From contig JAEHOE010000067.1 of the NCBI GenBank assembly GCA_016858145.1, positions 558,001-622,000 of the forward strand: 64,000 nucleotides of DNA. Reading direction: 5' to 3'. The notes under the pieces were generated by a model. The model was not told the origin of the DNA. It did not search any database and worked only from the letters and a program-made list of their open reading frames with translations. The DNA comes from Edaphochlamys debaryana. Lineage: Eukaryota > Chlorophyta > Chlorophyceae > Chlamydomonadales. Shown here in pieces: positions 23,227 to 36,000 of the stretch (position 1 is its first letter; each line of letters begins with the position of its first letter). Both the position numbers and the translations under genes were made by a program.

Positions 23227-25426
23227 TTAGGCGCCCAGGGACTCGGCCTGCTCGATCTGCAGGTACACGCCCTCGCTGATGAGCGGGATCTCGCAGTACC
23301 AGCCGCTGCGGGCGGAGGCGGGCAGCATGGCAGAGGGGAGGAGGGGGTGCTTAAGCAGGAGGGAGGGAAAGGGGCGCGGGGCTAGGAGGCGTGTGCCGGG
23401 AGAACTTGCTGCGAGGACTGGGGTGGAGGTGGAACACGTGGTGTGCACACCGTGCGTTGCGCCAGGACCCGGACGCGTGGGTCGGCAGGCTGGCACGCAG
23501 GCTAGGCGATGTGGGTCGGGACATCTGCCATCCGGCCAGAGCCGGCGGTGGCGAGCCTCTGGCCGCTAGGCCTCGTCGCCACTCCCGTCCGACTCGCCCC
23601 GCAACAGATTCTGCTCCCAGCGCAATTGCCCAGGGCACCCGGACTCAGCCCCGCCCACCCAAACCCTGCCGCATGCCCCCAGCCGTCCTCCGCAGCCCCG
23701 CCTGCCGCCACGCCACCTCCTCCCGCCCTCCCCCCGGCCAGATCCTTGCTCACAGGAAGCAGAAGAACAGGCAGTAGATGACGAGCAGGAAGATGAACCA
23801 GAACATCATCGCGTAGAAGAGGTCCGACCAGGGCGTCCAGAGGATGCCGGTGGGCAGGTTCTCCTCCGTCACGATCAGGATCATGGCCACAATGTCCAGC
23901 ATCACGCCCTGACGTGGAGGGGGCGGCAGCAGGCAGGGAGGGAGGCAGCAGGAGGTCAGCGCGGTGGAGGCAAGGAGCTGGCTGCACGCCACGAGAGTGG
24001 TGGATGGCTGTGCAGCCTTGGGTGTGGAGACTGGCAAGAAGAGATGGGTTTGGCCTTGGTGCATGTTGAAGCACTCGAGGGACTGTCGGGCCCTAGGCGC
24101 CTGGCTGGCTCCCGTGGAAGCTGACACGGCGGCACTACGCCCCGTTGTCAGTATATCAACCCCGTAAGAAGCTGGCCTGGGAGGCCGTAGCATGCTCCAG
24201 CTGGCACCACCCGACCGCATGCCCTTGCAGACGACGGCGCGAGCTGCCCAGCTGTCCCGCTAGCTGTGGTTGTTAGCAGCATAGCCGCATGGAAGTTGGC
24301 CAAGACACGGCAGACAGCTGGAGGGTCCGCTGGAGGTACGGCCGCCGTGCTTGCGTCCCTCCGCAAAGGCCGGCGCCAAGGGACCCGGCCGCCCTTGCAG
24401 CTTGCCGAGCCCCCGGAGCCGCCGGTCCCAACCGCTGCAGTGCTGAGCCCCCCAACCCGGCGGTTGCTACTGCATGTACGAGGCCCTCAGCCCAGCCTCG
24501 GCTTGGGCGGAACGGCCGCTGGTCTGTCCTAGCCAGGACAGTGCGCCTGCGGCCCCGCGCTGGGCCGCAAGCGGCGGCCGCCGTCACCGCCAGGGGGTCC
24601 CTTGCCCTGCCCCCCTGCTGCCGAGGTCGCCCGTCTGCACGGGCCCGCAGGCCGGGAGCCTGACAGCGGGCACAGCTGATGGCTGATGCGCGCTGTCCAC
24701 AGACCTGGCTACCGGTGCTCCTCGCAGCCAGATCCAGACCACGCCACGGCGCCAATCGCAGCCGTGACTGTATCCGCACAAGCTGCCGCTGCTGCTCCTC
24801 CGCTTGCTTGCCCCTAGGGGATGGCCACGGCTGGACGACAGGAGCGGCGGTGCCCGCACCCACGCCCAGCTCGCCGGTCCAGCCTCCTGTCGAGATCCTG
24901 GACACACCAGGCACAGCCCATGCAGCATGCAATCCTCTGCACCCACCATCATGACGTGGTAGCGCGCCACGTGGGGGATCTTCTTGTTGCGCACAATGCC
25001 CAGGTACGTGGCGAAGAAGATGAACAGCGGCGCGTACTCGTGGATGTTGTACCAGTGCTCGAAGGGCTCTGCGCGAAAGCCCAGCCCAGCCCAGCTTAGC
25101 AAGCTGCTTGAATTTCCTTGCCCTTAGCAAGAGTGCTGATGCCAAGTGGCAGCGAGGGCCTCGGGTGGCACCGCCGCGTGTTTCAGGAGCCCCGTGCCAG
25201 CCTCCCCCAACCCACCCGAGAAGTACTCCGTCCACACGAACGCGGGGAAGCGCTCGATGAAGTAGACGGTCTTTTCCGTGACATCCACCCATGGAAGCAT
25301 GTACAGGATAGCGCACATAAGCTTCCAGGGCCAAGTCATCGGCCCCTCATTCCGCCCGAACTTCCAGTCCTGCTTCTCCGCATCCTCCGCCTTGCCCCCG
25401 CTTTGAGACGACGCGACAATGGATTT
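23227..25426 (-). CDS. TIC20: Tic20-family chloroplast inner-envelope translocon protein
   Basis: Exons 25216-25426, 24947-25068, 23754-23908 and 23227-23305 join in phase to give 188 residues. Four hydrophobic segments are visible: MCAILYMLPW, YAPLFIFFATYLGIV, VMLDIVAMILIV and LFYAMMFWFIFLLVIYCLFF. Two Tic20 hallmarks are present: IPHVARYHVMMGVMLDI (compare the family's I-P-x-x-x-R-x-x-x-x-x-G-x-x-L-x-I) and the C-terminal YCEIPLISEGVYLQI. Tic20 forms part of the protein-conducting channel of the inner chloroplast envelope. A transit-peptide exon must lie further upstream: the frame opening MSALLGQRAPVAGLALGSSS near 25761 is the right type, but its best donor (near 25622) gives the wrong phase, so I left it out. 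The 1,038-bp second intron contains nothing I recognise. The gene is divergent from AGM1, whose start is only about 300 bp from that candidate exon. Confidence 0.88.
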
Positions 25427-26049
25427 CTGCGGTCATGGAATGGGGCTTCAGGCGACCGAACTGCGGCTCGGCACCGTGCCGAACGACCTACCCGCGGCTG
25501 GGCCGGCGCAAACTTTCGCTGCAGCGGCGACACCGGGCCTGCGAGATCGGGGGGTCTTATTGAGTCGCGTACAATCTGGCTGCCGGCAGCAAGCCAATTG
25601 GGCTCACCACTGCACGCGCTGGTCGACGGCCGCCCGAGCCCAGCCTCCACGCGGACCGTGCTAAGTCGTGGCCGGCATGGGAGAGTGCATGCTAGCCTCC
25701 GGCTGCTGCTACCTAGTGCTAGCCCAGCGACGGGGGCGCGCTGCCCCAGGAGGGCAGACATCCGCCCCAACTTTCGCTGCTCAGCCGACTTGGAGCGCTA
25801 ACCTGGCGCGTTACGGTCGAAAGTGGGTGCCGCTGTTACGTCTTTTACGTTGCGAAACAGGCTCGACAGGCAAGTCTCGGACCGCAATGCAGCTCGCGGC
25901 GCATGCAAGCGGCGCAATACTCGCTACACGGGCCAATTCATTAAATGCTACAGCGTCGATCACATCTGCCTACTAATAACTACTCGAAAATCTGCCCGGA
26001 AGCGTTGCTTGCACTCCCTCGGCGGTCGATCGAACGAAGAGCCGTGCAT

Positions 26050-29000
26050 ATGGACGCTGAGCGTGTACGTGTAGGGTCTGCTGCATATCCAAAGCCTGCG
26101 GGCTACGCTCCCTCTTACGGAACGGCTGGGTTTCGGGACCATGCAGACACGCTCGCATCGACGGTGTTTCGCTGCGGCCTGCTGGCGGCAGCACGCGCGC
26201 TCCTGCTTGGGGCGCACACGGGGCTCATGATTACGGCCTCGCACAACCCCGTGGCGGACAACGGCGTCAAGATGGTGGAGCCGGATGGGGGCATGCTGCC
26301 ACAGGCGTTCGAGCCTGTTGCCACGGAGCTCGCAAACTGCCAGACCGACGATGACGTGGTGGCTGTGCTACGGGATATGGTCTTGGGGCAAGCCCAGCAG
26401 GCTTCGGGGGCCCGGCGGGAGAACCTCACCGTGCTCGTTGGTCACGACACGCGGCCCTCCGCACCCCAGCTCCTCGAAGCCGCCCTCGCCGGCATTCGCG
26501 CTCTAGGCGTCCACGCCCACAGCTGCGGCTGCGTAACCACGCCGCAGCTCCACTTCCTCGTCTACGAGTCAAACCACGGCGCTGCTGCCTCGTCCAGCGA
26601 GGGCCCCGCGGCCCCGCCGCTGCAGTCCTATTACGACACCATCCTGGGCGCTTTCCTGGAGCTCGCCAGCCCAACCACCTCAACCACCTCAACCGCCTCA
26701 ACCTCCGAATCCGCGCCCATGGTTGTGTACGTGGACTGCGCGAACGGCGTGGGAGCGGCGCAGCTGAAGCCCGTGGCTGAGGCGCTGGCGGGGCGGGGCA
26801 TCGAGCTGCGGCTGCGCAACACGGGCGCGGGCGGGGGCCAGCTCAACCACCGGTGCGGCGCGGACTTCGTTCAGAAGGATCGCCTGCCGCCCACGGAGTG
26901 GGAGGACGTGCCGGATGGGGCCAGGTGCGGCGGACGGGGGGCTTGGACTTTCCGTGCCAGCAATAGTAACAGCGGGGTGGCGGAGGGTGGGAGACGGCCG
27001 TTAGCGGGGTGGGCTTGATGTGGGTCGGAGCGCGCCTCTGCGGCTGGCATACTGCTGGGATGTACCAAGCTACATAATACCGCAGCACACCACTTACACG
27101 TGTGTGCTTTCCACGCGCTCTTAACCTGACAGGTGCTGCAGCGTGGATGGAGACGCGGACCGACTGGTCTACTTCAGCCCGCAGCCGCCGGCGGAGGCGG
27201 CCGAGGCGGCGGAGGCGAAGGACGGGGGCTCCGCAGCTGCTGCGCGGGGTATCGCCCTGTGGGACGGCGACAAGGTGGCGATGCTGGCGGCGGTGTTCAT
27301 CCGGGACCTCATGGCGCAGCTGCCGGCGGGGCTGATGGATGGTGTGCGGGTGAGTGGGTGGTGGACGGGCTGGTGGGGACTGGGGAGGCAGCCGGAGGCT
27401 TTTTTGGGTCAGGGCGAGTTGGCGGAGCGTGGGGGAGGGGGTGAAGGGATGGCCCGGAACAAGGCCGAGCGGAATGAGGGCCGCATGGGATGGCCGCTGC
27501 AAGGGCTGGTGAAGGGCTTGCGGGAGTTGCAGCCGGGAGTGGGGGTGCACAACGCAGCGACCGAGTTCTGTGGGGGCTGTCAAGTGGGAAAGAGGGCAGG
27601 CCGTGGGCTGTCCTCACCTGTGCACAACAGTGAAGGGACCAGGCCCCAGGTAGAGTTGGAGCTCCTTGGGAGGCAGCCAGAGAGGTAGCCACGTGCCTGG
27701 ACCGTCCTCGCTGCCCCCCAACCCCCACACCCACGCACCGCCATCCCTGGCCCGCAGGTGTGCTGCGTGCAGACGGCCTACGCCAACGGCGCCTCCACGG
27801 CCTACCTGAGGGACGTGCTGCAGCTGCCCACCGTGTGCACGCCCACGGGTGGGTGGGCGCGTGGGCGGGTGGGCGGAGAGTAGTGCGGCCCAAGGGCCTT
27901 CCCGCGGTGGAGTGCAAAGCGAGGAAGCGGGGCTTGCTGGGCAGGGCCGAGTGGCCCTCGGGCGTGCTCGGGGCCCCGCTCTGACCTGGCCCTCGCTGCT
28001 TCCCTCGTCCATCCATACGCCTGCTCACAAGTTGCAGCCCCACCCCGTGCCCTGCTGAAGGCCCGGTCCCGCTGTTCCGTTCTTAGGGTTTCGATGCATA
28101 GGCTCAGCACACCCCTTTCCCCGCTCGCCTTCCAGGCGTCAAGTACCTGCACGAGGCCGCCCACGACGCCGACCTGGGCATCTACTTTGAGTCCAACGGC
28201 CACGGCACCGTGCTGTTCTCCAAGGGCCTGCGAGAGCGCCTGCAGGCGGTGCGTACTGCACGGCTGCCGTGCTGCATCGCGTATCGAGGGTTTGCCCCGC
28301 TGCTTTGGGGGCGGTTGCCTTCGGGGCCTGGATGTGGACACGTGCCTCGTCGGGGCAGGGGGGCAACTAGTTGACCCTGAAGCCTGACTGTTCGAGAGCT
28401 CGAACCTTCCCTTACTTGCCTTCGCCGCAGGCCGGCGAGCACCCGGCTGCCAAGGAGCTGCTGCTGCTGTCGCGGCTGATCAACCAGACGGTGGGGGACG
28501 CCATCAGCGGGCTGCTGCTGGTGGAGCTCATCCTCAGGTGCGCGGGGTGCCGTACCGGTATTGACTACTTGACTATGGGAGGGGCGCGGCCCTCCCTGCG
28601 ACATGTGTGGCGTGCGACCTGCCTTGGAGCGGCGGCGCGGGGAGTGGAGCGGTGGGTCGGTGGGTAGTGTGTCTTAGGAAACAGCTGCTGCTGCCGGTTG
28701 GGCAGTACAGTCTGGGAACCGCACGGTCCTGCAAGAGTGACCAGCACTGCTACATTCTACTGGCTGATGCCCAGCTGCAGGGGAAGCTTGCCTTGAGCGC
28801 AACAGAGTGCCGGCCATCGAAGCTCGCCAGCCACACCACCGCAAAGCCGCCGCTCCCGACCTGTACAATGTATCGGCAATGCCACACGCATTAGAAGAGG
28901 ATCTTGCAGAGGCTCAGGGTCAGTGGCGGGGGCAGGGTGCAGGTTGATGTTCACGGATGTTCGATAGGCAAAATCGAGCCGTCAGGTTTACTCGCCTTCT

Positions 29001-30135
29001 GCACGAGCGTTAAACGTCTGGCATCAATGACCGGGACTGCTCCGTCACCGCCGGTCGCGCCGGGCTGCCCCGGCATGCCCCAGTAGCCGTCCACCCCACC
29101 CCGCTCTCCTGCCTGCTGCCATACTGTGCCCCCTGTGCCCTCTCCCACCCTCCGCGGCGGTATGTACCTATCCACGCAAGGACTCCCAGGCGCCGGCGCG
29201 ATCCCGCTCAGCACCAAATACCCACCCAACCCACCGTGCCCACCCACTCCCTCCGCCCTCCCCGACAGGCGCAAGGCCTGGACGCTTGCCGAGTGGCAGG
29301 CGCTCTACACAGACCTGCCCAGCCGCCAGCTCAAGCTCAAGGTGGCCGACCGCGCCGCCATCACCACCACGGACGCGGAGCGCTCCTGCGTGACGCCGCC
29401 GGGGCTGCAGGCGGCCATCGACGAGGCTGTGGCGAAGGTGCCCCAGGGCAGGTGCGGTGCGGGCTGGGCGCTGTGGGCAACCCACGTGACTGGGGTCCGG
29501 CTGTTGGCAGATGGGGTTCGGGTGCGCTGGTCACGACAAGTGGACAACACGCAGCTCGCGGCTTGGGGCCCTTGCGGTGCGGGCTGGGTGCCAGCTGTCG
29601 TGCTACCCTAAATTGTCACGCCCGAACGGGGTCCGTCGGAGGTTTAGAGGTGTGCGCTGCCAAGATTCGTCGAGCCTGAGAGCCACGCGGCTGTCGGCTC
29701 GTTCGTTGGTTGCAGCTCGCGCCACCATGCGCGCACAGAGCTCAGTGCCGTCCCGCCTTCACCTCCCCGAGTCCTTGCCCTGGTCCTCACAGCGATGCTG
29801 CGGCCTGCCTCCCTGATCCACCCACCCTGCGCCCGCTAAGCGCCCTGTCGAAGAGGCTTCGTGCCGCTTCTAGCTCGCCCAGCATCTATCCCATCCACAC
29901 GCCAGCTCCCCTCAGCGGCCTGCCACCTCAGGTCCTGCCATCCACTTAGCCCCCTGACGCCCCTGCCAACCTCCGTTTGCCCCTCCCGTGCAGGGCTTTC
30001 GCGCGGCCCTCCGGCACCGAGGACGCTGTGCGCATCTACGCCGAGGCCGCCACCCAGCAGGAGGCGGACGAGCTGGCGCGGACGGTGGCACAGCTGGTGT
30101 ACGACAAGGCGGGCGGCGTGGGGCCGCGGCCATAG
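26050..30135 (+). CDS. AGM1: Phosphoacetylglucosamine mutase (EC 5.4.2.3)
   Basis: Seven exons in phase: 26050-26924, 27133-27349, 27758-27848, 28136-28248, 28431-28537, 29269-29451, 29994-30135; 575 residues, a little longer than usual for the family. It interconverts GlcNAc-6-phosphate and GlcNAc-1-phosphate on the way to UDP-GlcNAc, normally in the cytosol. Diagnostic sites: SYGTAGFR near the N-terminus, the phosphoserine loop [14 protein letters not shown], the magnesium loop VDGDADR (about 296-302), the sugar-binding region FESNGHGT and the phosphate-binding loop [17 protein letters not shown] near the C-terminus. The order and the SHNP variant fit AGM1/PGM3 rather than phosphoglucomutase. 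Intron 5 (28538-29268) carries an antisense copy of part of the neighbouring kinase. The start is the ATG at 26050, just before DAERVRVG. Confidence 0.92.
28677..29078 (-). pseudogene. Duplicated 5' fragment of the kinase gene, inside an AGM1 intron
   Basis: About 400 bp closely match 21213-21620 of the kinase gene, with small indels and scattered substitutions. The copy keeps the end of kinase exon 1 ([16 protein letters not shown]), the GC splice donor, intron 1 and exon 2 with an intact P-loop ([14 protein letters not shown]...VALK). It lacks the start codon region and everything after the second intron's beginning, so it cannot make a kinase. It lies antisense to AGM1 within intron 5, so AGM1 coding is untouched. 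Confidence 0.9.
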
Positions 30136-30558
30136 GCATCAGATCCGTGCATCACGTGTTGCGCTGCTCACTAGCTGCTTAGCGCCTGTCCGTGGCATAG
30201 ATCCGCTGCGCTGCCGCCCGGAGGAGCGGCTTGGGGCGGTAAGCACGGAAGACGGGGCCCTTGCTCGCGGCCCGTGCGGACGGAGCCCCGGCCGGCGCCA
30301 ACCATGCCTGGCTTCCGGGTTGCGGCGACGTGGAGTCACGGCCATCACGGCCTCAGATACCGGCGCTGTCAAGGCGCAACCCAGCCCACGGGTGGCACCC
30401 GTCACAGCGCAGGGCACTGCGGCCCCCGCCGCGGCAAGAGAGCATGGCGCCCGGCTTGCCCGGCGGCCGCTGCGCCTTGCTTGCTTGCAGGCCTCCATCC
30501 CGGCGCAAGCTTGCGTCCAGCGTCCAGCTGGGGCCCGCCCTGGAGCTGCTAGGAGGGG
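30136..30558. other. Convergent 3' regions of AGM1 and the TMEM216-like gene
   Basis: 423 bp between two stop codons on opposite strands. No gene seen; it must contain both polyadenylation sites. I did not find a clear TGTAA on either strand. Confidence 0.6.
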
Positions 30559-31878
30559 CTAGGCTGCGAAGCGCGTGGCCATGATGAACCGAATGACGGC
30601 TAGGACAGCCAGGATGAACTGTGGGGGCGGTGGGGGCGAAAGGGGATACCGATGTTGAGGCCCAGTCATGGACATTTCTGACCACGTCAAGCCGGACTGC
30701 TGGACGTGCTCGTATGCATAGATAGGCGTGGACGAAAGGAAGGGTCGCAGGAGTACGATAGATAGGCAGAGCCCGATGCGGCTTGGCTCCAAGTCCCAGC
30801 CCACCCTCCCACCACGCACCTGTAGGCCCATGAAGATGAGGGCGATGGCGTTTGTGAGCTGGTCGATCTTGAGCCTGCGGGGTTGCGGGGTCCAAGTGGC
30901 ATGAGTTGGCACTGGTAGCGGGCGGGGCTACCTCTTGCCAGCGAGCCCCGAGAGCGAGCCCCCCGGGCATGAAAGCCGGCGTTGTGGTGCCAGTGCCTTG
31001 GCCCTGTCGGTTTGGCCCGTCCCATGCAGCCCTCCTCTCCCCGCGACTCACACGTAGGTCTGGAAGGCTATGAAGTAGATGTACATGCCCAGCACCGGCA
31101 GGCCCAGGACGCCGCTGAAGATGATTGGCAACGCCCGTTCCGTCTTGTTGCCCTTCGAGGCTGGAGGTCAATGCGTGCGGTGGGCGCGGTATGGAAGACG
31201 AGGGTAGCGGTCACCACAGGGCAAGAGCACGGAAAACGGGGCAGGTTGGAGTGCGGTGGAGCGAGGCCCACGGCAACGGCAACGCAAGTCCTGTCGTGCG
31301 CTTACCGAGGAAGAGGCGGGGGGCATCAATGAGGATCCAGAGCCACGAGAAGCTGAACTCCATTGCGAAGTTGGTGGAGGGGTAAGGCAGCGTCAGGCCT
31401 GCGTCGGGGTGGAGTGCACGCGTTGACTCCGTGCAGGGCGACCAGGGGCGAGCTCTCCAAGCCAACCCCACCCCGGGGTGGAGTGCGCATAGGCATTGTG
31501 CGGGACGACCCCGGCGGGAGGTCTCGGGGCCCATCCTCGGGTTCCACAGGTGGCCCCGCCCCACCATTACTCTGCCCGCCCAGCCCACACTCCCCAACAA
31601 CATGCCCCCCAACGACTCGGCCTCCCGAGCGATTTGCCGGCCGCACCCTTGTAAATGAATACCGCGATGTTGACCACGTAGTAAATGAAATCCCACCATG
31701 CCCCGAAGTATATCATAATTTGCAGCGCAAGTGAAGTCAGCACTCTTCGCCGCGGCTTCGCGGGTTGAGGTGGCTGGCCAGGCTGAGCGGCCGGCGCTCC
31801 AGCACCCGCGGGCTGGGGTTGTCCGGGGGCTGCCGCTTGCCCAGTGGTCGACACCGGCGCTGGCTCCGGCGTGCTCAT
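30559..31878 (-). CDS. TMEM216: TMEM216-like ciliary transition-zone protein (Transmemb_17 family)
   Basis: Five exons in phase: 31647-31878, 31306-31398, 31052-31160, 30820-30874, 30559-30618; 182 residues. A proline/alanine/glutamine-rich N-terminus of about 45 residues precedes four hydrophobic helices. Family signatures: LALQIMIYFGAWWDFIYYV, then LPYPSTNFAMEF, APRLFLASKGNKTERALP and FIAFQTYVLKIDQLTNAIAL. The LPYP motif, the R-LF-x-x-KGN segment and the QTYVL motif match TMEM216 better than its relatives TMEM17 or TMEM138. In animals TMEM216 (MKS2/JBTS2) belongs to the MKS module at the base of the cilium. Its presence implies that this alga builds flagella. Close paralogues in the family cannot be fully excluded. 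Confidence 0.82.
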
Positions 31879-33008
31879 CCTTCCACGCGAGGAAGCTGTA
31901 GAGCTTTAGAAGTCGAAGTGCCAGGCACTGGAGGTCTCGCGAGAACACACAGGCCGCTCCGGCTTTCGCGGTCTCTCACAAGTCGCGGAGCGAACCCGGC
32001 TGCCAGAGGCTTTGCACGGATGCTATTTCGTTGTCAACACCGAGCTCAATGATAGGGCAGCCGCAGTCAGAGCCTGGGGATTCCAAGTTTGGTTTGGGCA
32101 GAGAGCAGAGTAGAAGGACAGTGACAGTGTCTTAGGTGTGTAAGCAGGTCGTGTTATCTCCGTGACGCAGTGCAGTATGCCGAACAAGTCGCACGAGAGC
32201 AAAGCCGGCCTCCGACAGCTGGCGCAGCGCCATCGTGCGCCCGGCCTGTGCAGCCTCCCCGCACACGCCTCTTCATCACAGAAAGCAGCTTGGTGTCAGC
32301 ACTTCACTCAATGTCTGGCTGCGCAAAACACACACAGATGCCCCTGGCCATCCGTCGACATCCAACGACGCATCTGCCTTCCACCTTTCCGGCGCCACGC
32401 AGCAGAGGCCGTTCAGTTGCATGCCATGGGCGAGCGACAAATCCCATGCCTTATGGCCCGGGAAGGCGTGGCCACCCACACCGTCGTGCTCCCGGGCTTG
32501 CCGTGTCCAACTCTATGCATCTACACGCAGCCTTGCGACCAGCTTGTCACCGTTGTGCTGCACAAGACCACTGAGCCACAGTCGCCTGAACATCCACCTG
32601 GGCTCAAGCCTGCCGGTCAGAGCACGCCAGGCACCAGCCCTCGAGGACTCCCTTGGCATTGTTGGCTGACGCGAAGGTAGGCCCCTCGCCACGGGTGCCG
32701 GGCGACTACTGGGTGAGCTGGGTCTTTGGCTTGCGCTGGCTTGCGCCATGGGATGAACGAGGATAACCTTGCGCCGTCACTTACACGACAGCGGTACCAA
32801 GCACAAGCATTGGCTTGCGCAAAGCTGCAGCCCCCTCGTCCTCAGGCGCAATCTGTCGACGCTCACTCTGTATGCACACAACAGGACCTTCCAGCAACCG
32901 CATGTCTAGCATGCCTCTCCAGCCCTGCCCCCAGCTGCACCGTGCAAGCCTTCAACCGTCCCTGCAATGCCCGCGACCCCTGCGTTCCTCCCTCGCCTTC
33001 GCCAGGCC
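31879..33008. other. Intergenic, 1.1 kb
   Basis: Contains the promoter and leader of the TMEM216-like gene and the 3' region of the next minus-strand gene (stop at 33009-33011). A plus-strand open frame of 172 codons from 32162 has no recognisable motif and no splice support, so I do not call it. Nothing else seen. Confidence 0.55.
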
Positions 33009-36000
33009 CTACGAATCCTCATCGTCCGACCCATCCAGCTTCCGCGCGAGGCTGAACAAGTCCGCGGCCAACGGATCCCCCGTCATGTACCCGTTGCCCG
33101 CTGGGCTCGCGAGCCTCTGCGCCTCCCTGAGCACCATGCCCCGGGCCTCCGGGGCGAGGCCGTCGTAGCCCTCGCGCAGCATACGGGCCGCGGCCTCACG
33201 TGCCCGTGCGGATGCGGCAGCCGAGTCGGCGCCCGAGGAGGAGGCCTCGGCCGCGGCGTCTTCAGCGGCGGAGGCGGCGCGTGCGATGAGGTCTAGGACC
33301 TGGGGCGCCGCGCCCATATCCCGGATGCCTGGGGAAGGGGGATGGAAGTGGGGGAGAGAGGACGGCGTTGGCAGGGAGGGGAGGGACAGGGCAGGAGCCC
33401 GAGGTAGGGAACCGAGGCACATGAGAGATACGGTACGAGGAGGCCCGGCGCAAGCTCGGGGGGATGGCAGGCGGGGTGGGTGGAGGCCGAGGTGGCTGCA
33501 GGCACGCGCTAGCTGCTCCGTGCTCACCCGACAGCACGGTGCGCGGGCCCGCCCCGCCGCCCAGCGGCTGCAGCTTGAAGGCCGAGGGGTCGCGGCGCAG
33601 GCGGGGCAGGTCGGGCGCGGGGGCGTCCATGCCGGGGTGGTTGGGGTCGCCCTCCAGGTTGCCCGCCTGCAGGGGAGAAGTGGAGGGACGGAGGGAACAC
33701 AGGAGGAGGTGAGCCAGGGCGCCAGGGCCAGAGCCAACGACGAGCGGCCATGTGCGCCTGCCGTGGGGGGTGGTTTGCAGAGGCGGGGAGGCGCACAGCC
33801 ACAAAAGCACGGCGCCCCGCGTCCCCGCGCCCCGCCTCATGCCCCTGCCTCCCCACCGTGAAGCCGTTGGCGGGTAGAAGCAGCATGGCCCGCCCCGCCG
33901 CCGCCATGTCTGGGTCCACCGGGCGGGGCCCCAGGAAGGCGTCCATGAGCGCCCCCGCCATGGCCTCCTGGTCCTCCACGGACCCAATCAGGTACGACTC
34001 CTGCTCGCCCACCAGGCCGCCCGACTGGGCTGTGGGTGGAGATGGTGGATGGGGGTTGAGGCTCGGGTTGAGGTGATGGGGTGGGAGGGATGGGTTGCAG
34101 AAGGGCAAGGAGCGGGGCGGCTTCATCGGCGTCGGCCCGGCTCTGATCTCTCTACCGGCCGCCAGGGTGCCCGCAGCCACCGCCACCGCCGCCCGACCCA
34201 CCCTGCACCATGATCTTGCCCTCCGGCTCCAGCGTCACCCACAGCGCGCCGCCCTGCCGCCAGGTGCGCTTGGTCTGCGCAGGGAAGAAGCAGCGAGGGT
34301 CAGCGACCGACCCCGCCCAAGCCCCTCATCCCAGCAGACCAAGCCGAGGATTGGCTCCAGCGCTAAGCATCCAGAGCTAAGCCTTTAAACGACGCCACAT
34401 CAGCGTCCAGCCGGAGCTAGGCTGAGGTCGCAGCCAGAGTCAGGGACCGATCCCCCGATCCCCCGGTACAGTCCATCAGTCCCGCAGCTAGCCCTAGCCC
34501 CCATGCCTCCCCACCTGTTGGTCCACCAGCTTGGTCTTGGCGAGCGGCCACTCGGCCGGCTCCTGCCCGGGCGGGCACAGGGCCTCGGGCAGCGCCGCCA
34601 GCAGCCCCTGCGCCGCCCGCACCGCCGCCGAGTGCTCCGCGGGCGCCTGCGTGCGCCAGCACACGCCCAGGGGGTCGCCGTCCGCCTCGGCCTCCGCGGG
34701 CGTGGGCGGCAGGTTGGCGGCGCGGCGCTGCGGGGCGGGGCGGGGTGGGGAATGCAGGGGGAGGGCGGACGGGCGGGGCGTTGGAGACGGGCTCAGCTAG
34801 CGGGGACGGCTGAGACGAGTCCACGCCGCCTCGCCGGGCTCTTGCAACTCACGTGAGGCTGCCCGCAGCACCCCTGCACCCTGCCTCTTTCTAGTCACTA
34901 CTCCGTTCCGTACGAGTGCGCCGTTCAGTTCCTTGAAAGCCCGGCCCCACCTCTTCGAGTCGCTGCATCCACAGCTCTGCGTTGAGGTCTGTGGGGTCCA
35001 CCTCCGTGGGCCTCAGGCGCTTGGGCAGGGAGAGGGGCGCCTGGCGCTGCAGGTAGGAGGAGAGCAGGTTCTGCCAGGAGCTGGGGGGGAGGAGGGGGAG
35101 CATGAGGGAGGGGAGGCGGAGGGATGAGGTGGACCGTGTGTATGGGGGGGAGAGGGGTGGGATGGAGTGGGGTGGGGTGGTGTGGGGTGCGTTGGGCGGG
35201 GGTGCTGGCGCGGGGTTTGGGCTTCAAATCTTGGTGGTAAGGTATCATCAGAGCCTTGTCAGGCTAGGATTGTTGCAGTTTAAGAGTTGCATCCTCAGCC
35301 ACAACCGCCGCGCCTCACAAACTTTTGCTTCTACGCAGCACCCCCCACAGGAGCGCTGCACTTCAAGCCCTCCCACCACAAGACGCATAGTTTGCAGTCT
35401 AACGTCATGCTTGCCGTCATACATGTGCAGGAAAGGATAAACCCGAGACGTGGCTTCAAATCTTGGTGGTAAGGTATCATCAGAGCCGTAAAGGCTAGGA
35501 TTGTTGCAGTTAAAGAGTTGCATCCTCAGCCACGCTCGGTACATGTCGTGCAGACGAGCGCTTGGGACACAGGCCTCAGACTTGGTGGTAGGTGTCAGCA
35601 CGGATTGCCCCCTTGCGGGGGGCCGCCACTGTGATTGTTGCAGTTATAAGTTATGCATCAACGGCCTCTGTGCTCACAACGCCACGGGAAGCTAAGCAGG
35701 AGCATTCTGACAATTGGTGGGAGCGCATGGAAGCAGGTCTGTTATAGGAATGAGCTTCAATTCTTGGTAGTAAAGAGTCACCATGCCGTCCCAACATGTG
35801 GGAAAGGTAAGATTGTTGCAGTTAAAAGTTTGTATCATCAGCTCCATCCTAACCTGACACAATTGAAGACCAGCAAGCTATTAGGACCCCCCTGCCATGC
35901 GTGCATGGTGCGACATCCATGATAGGGTTGGCTTCAAATCTTGGTGGTAAGGTATCATCAGAGCCTTATAGGCTAGGATTGTTGCAGTTAAAGAGTTGCA

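Noticed and set aside
22420..23230. Proline-rich open frames on both strands
   Set aside because: Overlapping frames of GC-biased sequence in the Tic20 3' region, without motifs.
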